From the NCBI GenBank assembly GCA_030666985.1, contig DAOUWT010000094.1, positions 1 to 8,558 on the forward strand: DNA of 8,558 nucleotides, given 5' to 3'. Positions within the stretch are counted from its first letter, which is position 1; each line of letters begins with the position of its first letter. The position numbers and the translations under genes were made by a program. Shown here in pieces: positions 1 through 5,243 of the stretch. The stretch comes from Chloroflexota bacterium (GTDB lineage: Bacteria > Chloroflexota > Anaerolineae > Anaerolineales > UBA11858). The notes below the pieces were generated by a model. It searched no databases. It worked only from the letters and a program-made list of their open reading frames with translations, and was not told the origin of the DNA.

Positions 1-7
1 CTGCTTT

Positions 8-73
8 GCTCTGAGGGGAAGGCCACTTCCCCGTACTCCACCCGCAGGATGTGGCCATCCTGCTCGAGCGTAG
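8..73. repeat. Two-hairpin dispersed repeat, copy A
   Basis: Two perfect hairpins in tandem. Hairpin 1 is GGGGAAG (15-21) with CTTCCCC (26-32) and loop GCCA. Hairpin 2 is GCAGGATG (44-51) with CATCCTGC (56-63) and loop TGGC. The flanks GCTC-t-GA (8-14) and TCGAGC (64-69) pair around both with one bulged T, giving a three-way-junction shape. The 11-base linker between the hairpins ends in ACCC, as in the copy at 3815-3881. The two loops are complementary to each other. Stem bases differ between copies but pairing is kept. No gene is seen in 1-149. Mobility or RNA function is not shown. Confidence 0.7.
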
Positions 74-140
74 TGAAATACTGTAATCTAAACCGAGCAT
101 CCCGTGAAAGCCCAAAGAGCCGTGCGTAGAAAAGCGATTA

Positions 141-149
141 TGGTACAAT
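141..149 (+). promoter_or_regulatory. Extended -10 promoter, probably giving a leaderless transcript
   Basis: TGG followed by TACAAT (144-149) matches an extended -10 (TGn-TATAAT with one mismatch). No convincing -35 lies 16-18 bases upstream. A start about 7 bases after the hexamer falls on or next to the ATG at 156, so the mRNA may begin at its start codon. This fits the absence of a Shine-Dalgarno there. Confidence 0.45.
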
Positions 150-155
150 TTGACC

Positions 156-377
156 ATGTTACACCGTCATCTTACCCACCAAGAATTCACTCTTGCCGCT
201 ATTGACGACGTGATTGCACGCGGCAAGCGTCGGGACTGGGCCGATCTGCGCCGGGTTGCTCTCAATGACCAAGAGGTGATGAGAAAGGTGTTATGGATTT
301 GCCAGGCGCATATTTCTGATCCTTATGCCCAACGCTACCATTTCTGGAACCAATATGCCCAACGCTACCTTACCTGA
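156..377 (+). CDS. Small helical protein, putative antitoxin partner of the downstream nucleotidyltransferase
   Basis: A 74-aa protein with no signal peptide, no membrane segment and no recognisable helix-turn-helix. It looks mostly alpha-helical and is rich in Arg, Asp and Ala, with a C-terminal motif DPYAQRYHFWNQYAQRY. I recognise this as the type of small protein often found directly upstream of AbiEii-like nucleotidyltransferases, from memory rather than a search. The start is ATG156; an in-frame TTG at 150 is possible. Neither has a Shine-Dalgarno, and the extended -10 at 141-149 would make ATG156 leaderless. The end overlaps the next gene by 23 bases, implying translational coupling and a shared function. 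An antitoxin role is inferred only from size and position; it could instead be a chaperone or substrate-presenting subunit of the enzyme. Confidence 0.6.
   Translation: MLHRHLTHQEFTLAAIDDVIARGKRRDWADLRRVALNDQEVMRKVLWICQAHISDPYAQRYHFWNQYAQRYLT
324..369 (+). repeat. 16-bp direct repeat duplicating a start codon
   Basis: TATGCCCAACGCTACC occurs at 324-339 and again, identical, at 354-369, 30 bases apart (10 codons). In the upstream gene it encodes YAQRY twice; in the +1 frame of the downstream gene it gives MPNAT twice, so two potential ATG starts exist (325 and 355). Confidence 0.85.
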
Positions 378-1041
378 TTGGGAACAAGTGTTGACTGCCG
401 CCGCTCACCTGCAGCGTATTTTCCCAGACGCTGTTCTCGTCGGTGGAAGTGCCTCGGCTATATACGCAGAACATCGTCTATCCACCGACGCTGATCACAT
501 CCTGACCGATCTCCGTCCGCGTTTTGACCAGGCCTTGGCAGAGCTAGAAGCAGTCGCCGGTTGGAAGACAGCCCGCATCAGACGTCCTGTCCTAATTCTG
601 GGCAGTCTGGACGGCATTGAAACCGGGGTGCGGCAGTTGATCAGGGATGAACCTCTGGAAACCGTCCAAATCGATTACCAGGGTGAAAAGATTACCGTTC
701 CCACAGCAGCCGAAATGCTGCGAATTAAGGGTGTGCTGATACTTAAGCGCAACACGACCCGCGACTATCTCGATTTTGTCGCTATGGCCAAGTATTTAGG
801 TGATGAGAAAATGGTCAATGCGCTGATTTCGTTTGACAGACTTTATCCCCAGCCAAATGAAGAATCAGCCCTGCACCAGTTACAGATTCAACTGGCACAG
901 CCGTTGCCCTACGATCTTGAAGAACTCAACTTGGCCGAATACAAACACCTTGCCCCGCGCTGGCATAATTGGCAAAACATCAAGGCCGCGTGCGCTGATT
1001 ACGCCACCCTGATATTTGATCGCATTGTTGGTTTGGCATGA
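355..1041 (+). CDS. AbiEii-like nucleotidyltransferase
   Basis: A 228-aa cytoplasmic protein of the DNA polymerase beta-type nucleotidyltransferase fold. Visible motifs are GGSA (30-33), followed by D45-x-D47 in RLSTDADH (metal-binding acidic pair), and a C-terminal half with K125 and R136-D137-x2-D140 (KRNTTRDYLDF). That arrangement resembles AbiEii/type IV toxin enzymes. Such enzymes transfer nucleotides to tRNA or protein targets; the substrate here is unknown. The last 80 residues contain the motif PYDLEEL and lack a known catalytic feature. I chose ATG355 because GGAA lies 5 bases before it; ATG325, ten codons earlier, is the duplicated alternative and has no Shine-Dalgarno. The gene overlaps its small upstream partner, so it is probably co-transcribed with it from 141-149. 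A toxin role is inference; a housekeeping RNA-modifying enzyme is possible. Confidence 0.7.
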   Translation: MPNATLPDWEQVLTAAAHLQRIFPDAVLVGGSASAIYAEHRLSTDADHILTDLRPRFDQALAELEAVAGWKTARIRRPVLILGSLDGIETGVRQLIRDEPLETVQIDYQGEKITVPTAAEMLRIKGVLILKRNTTRDYLDFVAMAKYLGDEKMVNALISFDRLYPQPNEESALHQLQIQLAQPLPYDLEELNLAEYKHLAPRWHNWQNIKAACADYATLIFDRIVGLA

Positions 1042-1113
1042 TGGGATGGATCAGATCAAAATCTCATTCTGTAAAATCTCATGGCAGGCTGCGGAAACGA
1101 GTCCGCTAATCGT

Positions 1114-1182
1114 CCGTAAAATACACGGTGGCCGTAAAATACACGGTGGCCGTAAAATACACGGTGGCCGTAAAATACACGG
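1114..1182 (+). repeat. 18-bp tandem repeat, 3.8 identical copies
   Basis: CCGTAAAATACACGGTGG is repeated without a mismatch at 1114, 1132, 1150 and 1168 (the last copy lacks TGG). Each unit can fold as CCGT-n7-ACGG, or across units as ACGG-TGG-CCGT. Looser relatives (GTAAAATCTCATGG at 1072-1085) lie just upstream. Identical copies suggest recent slippage. There are no unique spacers, so this is not CRISPR. It lies 72 bases after the nucleotidyltransferase stop, within its presumed 3' untranslated region. Confidence 0.9.
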
Positions 1183-1199
1183 CTTGCTAATCTACGCGA

Positions 1200-1229
1200 A
1201 AGAGCCTAGACAATTTTGTCTAGGCTCTT
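1200..1229. terminator. Bidirectional hairpin terminator between convergent genes
   Basis: AAGAGCCTAGACA (1200-1212) pairs perfectly with TGTCTAGGCTCTT (1217-1229) around loop ATTT: 13 bp. It sits between the nucleotidyltransferase and the convergent LysM gene. The hairpin ends in TT and is followed by AATTATT on the + strand, and by TTTCG on the minus strand, so U-tracts are short and termination may be partial. Confidence 0.7.
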
Positions 1230-1252
1230 AATTATTCTGGGGGGTAATTTAC

Positions 1253-1300
1253 ACCAATCTACCAATTTCCCAATTTACCAATTTACCAATTTACCAATTC
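1253..1300. repeat. Octamer array, ACCAATTT type
   Basis: Six units of period 8: ACCAATCT, ACCAATTT, CCCAATTT, ACCAATTT twice, ACCAATTC. The array ends six bases before the stop codon of the minus-strand LysM gene. The same unit reappears inverted at 5010-5025. It is seen directly; its function is unknown. Confidence 0.85.
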
Positions 1301-1306
1301 CCAACA

Positions 1307-2488
1307 TTACGGTGTCGGAGTAGCCTCCGGGGCCGCTTCCCCCGTCCAAGTGAATACTCGCGTTTCACTCGTCTCCCCCGCGTTCTCCCAAACGGGATTT
1401 CCATCTTCATCCACGTCAATCTGCCGGACAGTGGACACCCACCAGCGATAAACATGGGGCTGGTTATTACGCGGTCTGAAAGAACTCGGGATAGTGAATT
1501 TGGTATCCGTGGGGTATTCGACCAATTTTCGGCCTTCTCCCTCGGTGACATCCTCCACGGTGACCATATAGGCTTCGTTCTCGTTTATTAGACCCACAGA
1601 AGACCATTGTAGTGAAACGCTGCTGTCTTCCAGGGAGAAATAGGCCCCGTCGGAGGGGAGCAGAGGGCTAGGGGCCGGGTAAGGGGGGGGAGGCGTGGGG
1701 GTGGGGGAAGGTCCGGGCGTGGCGGCCCGCTCACAGAGGGGGATAATCAAAGTCAGATCCGAATAAACCGTATTACTGACCAGCCCGTTATAATCTTTAA
1801 TGGCCTCCATAGGCACAGCGTAGTTTAGGGAAATTGTACTCAGCGTATCTCCCTCTTTAACCAGGTAGCTTACTTGTTCGCATGCGGCTCTGGTGGCTTC
1901 TATTCCGCTGAGAGTTGCCGTTGGGTAGAGCGTTGCCGTGGGTGTGGGATGGGGGATCAACAAGGTTTGCCCCTCGTATAAGGTATTACAAGAGGCTGGG
2001 ATGTCATTCAAAAGGACAATGGATTGTATGGATACTTCGAATCGGGCCGCTATTGTCAGGCACGAGTCTCCCGCCGAAATTGTGTACGTGAGGGGGGTTG
2101 GAGTGGGCTGGGGGGTGGAGGTAGCCGTGGGCGGGGGCGGGGTAGGCGTAACCGTGGACGTGGTCGTCAAGGTTGGGGTTGAGGTTGTGGTCGGTTGTTC
2201 TGCAACCTGACTGGTTTGCTGGAGGGCAAAGTACACCATCACCGCGCCAATGGCCAAGAACAGGGCCACCAACACGACGGCGAGCGGTAATCCCAGGGTG
2301 ATCTTTGGCATCCGGCTGCCTTTGACAACTTCTTCGGCGTCTTTCTGAGAGCCATTTACTTTGCTCCCGCATACCAGGCATCTTTCAGCGTCAGCTTTTA
2401 TTTTAGTGCCGCAGGTAGGGCACAGTTTTGTGTTTTCAGAAGTGTTTTCAGGATTCATATTTTTTTTACTTGTGCGGATTTCCTTCAT
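1307..2488 (-). CDS. Zinc-ribbon, membrane-anchored double-LysM protein
   Basis: A 393-aa protein. Residues 23-40 form a zinc ribbon (C23-x2-C26-x10-C37-x2-C40). One hydrophobic helix spans about 64-89, with no cleavable signal. A Thr/Pro-rich linker (about 97-133) precedes LysM 1 (about 134-179, YTISAGDSCLTIAARF) and LysM 2 (about 207-250, YLVKEGDTLSTISLNY). Another Pro-rich linker leads to a C-terminal beta-sandwich-like domain (about 271-385). LysM binds peptidoglycan or chitin-like glycans, so the likely topology is zinc ribbon inside, LysM and C-terminal domain outside. C143/C167 and C203/C252 could form disulfides. No catalytic domain is seen. ATG2488 has AAGGA directly against it, which is too close for a good Shine-Dalgarno; ATG2458 (residue 11) is an alternative and keeps all domains. 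It is transcribed alone from 2563-2590. The ligand and the role of the zinc ribbon are unknown. Confidence 0.85.
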   Translation of the reverse strand: MKEIRTSKKNMNPENTSENTKLCPTCGTKIKADAERCLVCGSKVNGSQKDAEEVVKGSRMPKITLGLPLAVVLVALFLAIGAVMVYFALQQTSQVAEQPTTTSTPTLTTTSTVTPTPPPPTATSTPQPTPTPLTYTISAGDSCLTIAARFEVSIQSIVLLNDIPASCNTLYEGQTLLIPHPTPTATLYPTATLSGIEATRAACEQVSYLVKEGDTLSTISLNYAVPMEAIKDYNGLVSNTVYSDLTLIIPLCERAATPGPSPTPTPPPPYPAPSPLLPSDGAYFSLEDSSVSLQWSSVGLINENEAYMVTVEDVTEGEGRKLVEYPTDTKFTIPSSFRPRNNQPHVYRWWVSTVRQIDVDEDGNPVWENAGETSETRVFTWTGEAAPEATPTP

Positions 2489-2562
2489 TCCTTGCCCAAT
2501 TTTTTACTTCTTATGTTTCTTTTACGTTCTCTACATCTTCTAATGGGCAGCAAGCAGCGGCA

Positions 2563-2590
2563 ATTATACCAGAAGCCTCCAATATGGAAA
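2563..2590 (-). promoter_or_regulatory. Promoter of the LysM gene
   Basis: Read on the minus strand: TTTCCA (2585-2590), a 16-base spacer ending in TGG, then a perfect TATAAT (2563-2568). This is an extended -10 sigma-A-type promoter. The predicted start near 2556 gives a purine-rich leader of about 68 bases before ATG2488. Confidence 0.65.
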
Positions 2591-2600
2591 GTAGGAGCGG

Positions 2601-2663
2601 GGAGCAGGGGAGCAGGCAATCAGGACAACAGGTGATCAGGGATTAGGTAATGAGGTGATGGGG
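2601..2663. repeat. Degenerate octamer array, nnATCAGG type
   Basis: Units ending in AGG or GGG follow each other at period 8 (one unit is 7): GGAGCAGG twice, CAATCAGG, ACAACAGG, TGATCAGG, GATTAGG, TAATGAGG, TGATGGGG. It lies directly beside the heptamer array at 2663-2718. No gene is seen in 2489-2721. Confidence 0.7.
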
Positions 2664-2718
2664 CCATCGCCCAATACCCAATATCTAATACCCATTGCCC
2701 ACTGAACACTGCTCACTG
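2663..2718. repeat. Degenerate heptamer array, CCCAATA type
   Basis: Eight units in strict period 7: GCCATCG, CCCAATA twice, TCTAATA, CCCATTG, CCCACTG, AACACTG, CTCACTG. The array stops three bases before the stop codon of the minus-strand prenyl synthase. It resembles the short tandem heptanucleotide repeats known from filamentous cyanobacteria; the resemblance is in form only. Confidence 0.75.
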
Positions 2719-2721
2719 AAC

Positions 2722-3801
2722 TCACCCCTTCCGCCTCAGTAACTTATTCGCCAACTCGTGCAAGGCAAACTGCGCTTGCCCGGCGTCACCACCCTCTCCC
2801 TGAGGATTAGCGTCGCGGAGAGCATCAAGAGCCTGCTCTGTGAGGCGGTCGGCAGCGTCCCGCGTATAGGCGCGAGCGCCTTCAGCCTCCAGGGTTTGGG
2901 CCATCGCCGGTATCTCCCCCGTTGTGAGAGGGCCTTCTTTCCAGCGGGCCGCAAAATCCCCCCCTTGGGCCAAACCGTATATAATAGGAAGGGTCTTCTT
3001 GCCTGAGAGCAGGTCTCCGGTAGTGGATTTACCAATTTTTTCCGTTTTCCCCCATATTCCTAATAAATCATCTTGAGCCTGGAAGGCTAATCCCAGCTTA
3101 TGGCCAAATTCTCGGTAGAGGCTTTGCGTCTCTGCTGAGACTTTTGCGCACAGAGCCCCCAGTTCACAGCAAGCGGCAATCAGGGAGGCGGTTTTGCCTT
3201 CCACCATCTCCCAGTATTCAGCAACCGTGACCTGGCCCCGGGTCTCATAGTCCATATCCAGGTGCTGACCCTGGGTGAGGCGCAGGCATGTTTGGTGGAT
3301 GATGCGCATGGCCGGCAGGGTGATGGCGGGAGAAGTGGTTTCCGTCAGACGCAGCATAGCCAGGTTGGCCAGCGTGAGCATGGCATCTCCGGTGTTGATG
3401 GCTTGGGCTTGACCCCACTTTTTCCATACTGTGGGACGTCCCCGCCGGAGGGCGCTATTATCTTCGATATCGTCGTGGATGAGCGAAAAATTGTGGAGGA
3501 GTTCCACAGCCGCGGCGGCGGGAAGCCCGGCCCGCCACGTTCCCCCGGCGGAGGGCAGGGCAGCCTGCCGCTCCCCCGCAGCGGCCTGGGTGGTGAGGAG
3601 CACCAACAGGGGGCGGATTTGCTTGCCCTGGGCCTTGTCCCCGGCGTCGTCCCCGACCCATCCCAATTGGTAGGCGAGCATATTGTGCATCTCTTGGGTG
3701 CCGTGTTCCCGCGCGTCTGAAATAGCGTCCTGGAGTTCTGCTTGAATGTGCGGGCGCATGGTTTGGGATAGTTTATCGAATGAAGGGGTTTTCGAGGTCA
3801 T
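2722..3801 (-). CDS. All-trans polyprenyl diphosphate synthase (GGPP/FPP synthase family)
   Basis: A 359-aa soluble enzyme that adds IPP head-to-tail to an allylic diphosphate. Family landmarks are GKQIRP (59-64, IPP binding), the first Asp-rich motif DDIED (110-114) followed by RRGRPT (119-124), GKTAS (202-206), and the second Asp-rich motif QAQDDLLG (241-248). The Asp residues bind the three Mg ions that hold the diphosphate. The first motif lacks the two-residue insertion of bacterial IspA, and an aromatic residue (F105) sits five positions before it, which suggests a short-to-medium product such as GGPP; product length is inference. An Ala/Gly-rich insertion (about 73-95) is present. The start has only a weak GGAT before it, and no separate promoter is evident, so it is probably translated from an isomerase-synthase mRNA. 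Confidence 0.9.
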   Translation of the reverse strand: MTSKTPSFDKLSQTMRPHIQAELQDAISDAREHGTQEMHNMLAYQLGWVGDDAGDKAQGKQIRPLLVLLTTQAAAGERQAALPSAGGTWRAGLPAAAAVELLHNFSLIHDDIEDNSALRRGRPTVWKKWGQAQAINTGDAMLTLANLAMLRLTETTSPAITLPAMRIIHQTCLRLTQGQHLDMDYETRGQVTVAEYWEMVEGKTASLIAACCELGALCAKVSAETQSLYREFGHKLGLAFQAQDDLLGIWGKTEKIGKSTTGDLLSGKKTLPIIYGLAQGGDFAARWKEGPLTTGEIPAMAQTLEAEGARAYTRDAADRLTEQALDALRDANPQGEGGDAGQAQFALHELANKLLRRKG

Positions 3802-3814
3802 GTTTATCCATTAC

Positions 3815-3881
3815 ACGCTCGAGAGGGAACGTCAGTTCCCTCGGATTCAACCCGCTGGATCGCCAGATCCAGCTCAAGCGT
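3815..3881. repeat. Two-hairpin dispersed repeat, copy B
   Basis: Hairpin 1 is GAGGGAAC (3823-3830) with GTTCCCTC (3835-3842), loop GTCA. Hairpin 2 is GCTGGATC (3854-3861) with GATCCAGC (3866-3873), loop GCCA. ACGCTCGAG (3815-3823) pairs with CTCAAGCGT (3873-3881) with one mismatch, closing a three-way junction (the end bases also serve the inner stems). Relative to copy A, the pairs G21-C26, A46-T61 and G51-C56 are inverted and G15-C32 becomes A-T, all with pairing kept. It fills most of the 100 bases between the two isoprenoid genes, so it would be in their shared transcript. Confidence 0.75.
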
Positions 3882-3901
3882 AGTTAGTTGAAGGCATGGG
3901 A

Positions 3902-4930
3902 TTATTTTTTGGTCAATGGCGTCTGAGCGAGTTCCGTGAGATCGCCTGCTCCGGCAGCGAACATGGTTATTTTCAACTCGCGTTTTATATTTTGGATGGC
4001 CTGGATGGTTCTTTCGGGGGAGATGGCAGCGGCCCTGAGGAAGGGTCCCGCCATGCCCCCCAGCGTGGCGCCCAGGGCCAGGCACTTGGCAATATCTACT
4101 CCCGTTTGCAGGCCGCCCGAGGCAAAGAGGGGGATGTTGGGAGAGGCCTTTCGGGCGTGGAGGATGGCTTCGGTGGTGGGGATGCCCCAGTCGTGGAAGG
4201 CTGCCGCTATGTCACGTTGGGACTTGTTGCGGGCGCGGTGCATCTCCACTTGCGTCCAGGATGTGCCCCCGGCCCCGGCCACGTCCAAGGCGGAGACGCC
4301 CACCCCCACTAGCTGTCGCGCCGCCCCAGGCGAGAGACCCCAGCCCACTTCTTTAACTATCACGGGTACGTTTAACGCCCCGCACACGGTCTCTATCTCC
4401 CCCAAAAGTCCCCCAAAGTTGGTATTCCCTCCCGGCTGCACGGCTTCTTGCAAGGGGTTAAGGTGGAGGATCAGGCCATCCGCTTCTGCCATGTCCACCG
4501 CGCGTTGGCAGTCCTCCACGCCCAGGCCGTTGTTGAGCTGGATGGCTCCCAGGTTGGCGAAGAGGAGGATGCCGGGGGCTATATCCCGAACTTGAAAGGT
4601 GGACGCCAGGGCGGAATCTTCCAAGGCTGCTCTTTGGGATCCCAGGCCCATGGCGACACCGGTCTCTTGGGCGGCGAGGGCCAGGGTGCGGTTGATGCTG
4701 GCTGCCCCTGGGGTTCCGCCGGTCATGGAGGAGATGAGGAGTGGCGCTCGGAGGGGGCGTCCAAAGAGGGAGAGGGTCAGGTCAATGTCGGCCAGGTTCA
4801 GTTCTGGGAGGGCCTGGTGCGTGAAGTGATAGTTTTCTAGGCCTGTGGTCAGCCCAGATTGAACGTTTTCTTGGAGGCAGATGCGGATGTGGTCGGCTTT
4901 GCGAACGCTGGTGGGGGATTGGTTAGGCAT
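3902..4930 (-). CDS. fni: Type 2 isopentenyl-diphosphate delta-isomerase (FMN-dependent)
   Basis: A 342-aa cytoplasmic TIM-barrel flavoenzyme that interconverts IPP and DMAPP using reduced FMN and Mg. Family motifs in order: RKADH (10-14), SSMTGG (67-72), GLGSQRA (95-101), ANLGA (125-129), LHLNPLQE (155-162) with the expected catalytic Gln (Q161) and Mg-binding Glu (E162), the Lys-containing strand VIVKEVGWG, a phosphate-binding DVAGAGGTSW, and SGGLQTG near the C terminus. Length is normal for the family and no key residue is missing. The start is supported by AAGGA seven bases upstream (4938-4942). A consensus promoter lies at 4955-4983. The prenyl synthase 100 bases downstream uses its product, which supports an operon that sets the DMAPP/IPP ratio and extends chains. 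Confidence 0.95.
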   Translation of the reverse strand: MPNQSPTSVRKADHIRICLQENVQSGLTTGLENYHFTHQALPELNLADIDLTLSLFGRPLRAPLLISSMTGGTPGAASINRTLALAAQETGVAMGLGSQRAALEDSALASTFQVRDIAPGILLFANLGAIQLNNGLGVEDCQRAVDMAEADGLILHLNPLQEAVQPGGNTNFGGLLGEIETVCGALNVPVIVKEVGWGLSPGAARQLVGVGVSALDVAGAGGTSWTQVEMHRARNKSQRDIAAAFHDWGIPTTEAILHARKASPNIPLFASGGLQTGVDIAKCLALGATLGGMAGPFLRAAAISPERTIQAIQNIKRELKITMFAAGAGDLTELAQTPLTKK

Positions 4931-4954
4931 GAGGGGTTCCTTTTTGGTGTGGGT

Positions 4955-4983
4955 ATGTTATCAGGCTGGTTTAGGCATGTCAA
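4955..4983 (-). promoter_or_regulatory. Promoter of the isomerase-prenyl synthase operon
   Basis: On the minus strand: perfect -35 TTGACA (4978-4983), 17-base spacer, TGA, then -10 TAACAT (4955-4960). The predicted start is near 4948, leaving a short leader that contains AAGGA. The -10 and its TGA extension are identical to those of the divergent str promoter. Confidence 0.75.
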
Positions 4984-5009
4984 CGGGAGGCGGTAAATTG
5001 AAAAACTGG

Positions 5010-5025
5010 GGATTGGTAGATTGGT
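5010..5025. repeat. Inverted two-unit relative of the ACCAATTT array
   Basis: GGATTGGT and AGATTGGT adjoin at period 8. The reverse complement, ACCAATCT-ACCAATCC, matches the first two units at 1253-1268 in 15 of 16 bases. It lies between the two divergent promoters. Confidence 0.55.
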
Positions 5026-5066
5026 TATGAGTTTGATGAAATGTCTAAAATTCAAGAGTTTTCGGG

Positions 5067-5095
5067 TTGACGCTCCTAAGTGGGCGTGATAACAT
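5067..5095 (+). promoter_or_regulatory. Promoter of the str operon
   Basis: TTGACG (5067-5072), 17-base spacer ending in TGA, TAACAT (5090-5095). A start near 5102 gives a leader of about 140 bases before rpsL, holding a direct repeat and a hairpin. The 313 bases between the isomerase and rpsL hold only these regulatory elements and no gene other than a possible mini-ORF. Confidence 0.7.
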
Positions 5096-5129
5096 TCTAA
5101 ATCGTTGCCCAAATAGAATCAAGGCAATG

Positions 5130-5160
5130 ATTGGTACAAAATATCTATTGGTACGAAATA
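5130..5160 (+). promoter_or_regulatory. Spaced direct repeat in the str leader
   Basis: ATTGGTACAAAATA (5130-5143) recurs as ATTGGTACGAAATA (5147-5160) with one mismatch and a 17-base period. It lies 28-58 bases after the predicted transcription start. It could be a regulator-binding site or part of a second promoter; neither is shown. Confidence 0.5.
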
Positions 5161-5177
5161 CTTTTTGGGAAGTAAGA

Positions 5178-5206
5178 CGAGGCCATCATGCACTTGGATG
5201 GCCTTG
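5178..5206 (+). promoter_or_regulatory. Leader hairpin of the str operon
   Basis: AGGCCATC (5180-5187) pairs with GATGGCCT (5197-5204); CG/TG extend the stem to 10 bp with one G-T pair. The 9-base loop begins with ATG5188, the start of a possible 8-codon ORF ending at 5214. No T-tract follows, so it is not a simple terminator. It could act in autoregulation of ribosomal protein synthesis, which is inference. Confidence 0.45.
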
Positions 5207-5243
5207 AATATTGAAGAGACTTGTAGTTTGGACGGAGGCAAAT

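Noticed and set aside
1..149. End of an upstream gene or a tRNA
   Set aside because: No frame with a recognisable product and no cloverleaf; the folding here is the two-hairpin repeat, without an anticodon arm or CCA-type acceptor stem.
1114..1182. CRISPR array or type III toxin-antitoxin RNA repeat
   Set aside because: Units are contiguous without spacers and no cas gene is present. In type III systems the repeats precede a toxin on the same strand; here they follow the enzyme and face a convergent gene.
1016..1231. Open frame with a repeated KIHGGR peptide
   Set aside because: It is the translation of the 18-bp tandem repeat, starts inside the nucleotidyltransferase and runs through the terminator hairpin; no ribosome site.
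3262..3720. 152-aa open frame opposite the prenyl synthase
   Set aside because: Antisense shadow with Gly/Pro/Arg-rich low-complexity translation and no domain.
3936..4595. 219-aa open frame opposite the isomerase
   Set aside because: Antisense shadow in GC-rich DNA; the isomerase on the other strand has all family motifs and this frame has none.
5211..5243. N-terminal extension of S12 from TTG5211
   Set aside because: S12 proteins begin PTINQL after the first residue, and GGAGG is placed for GTG5244; the extension overlaps leader structure.
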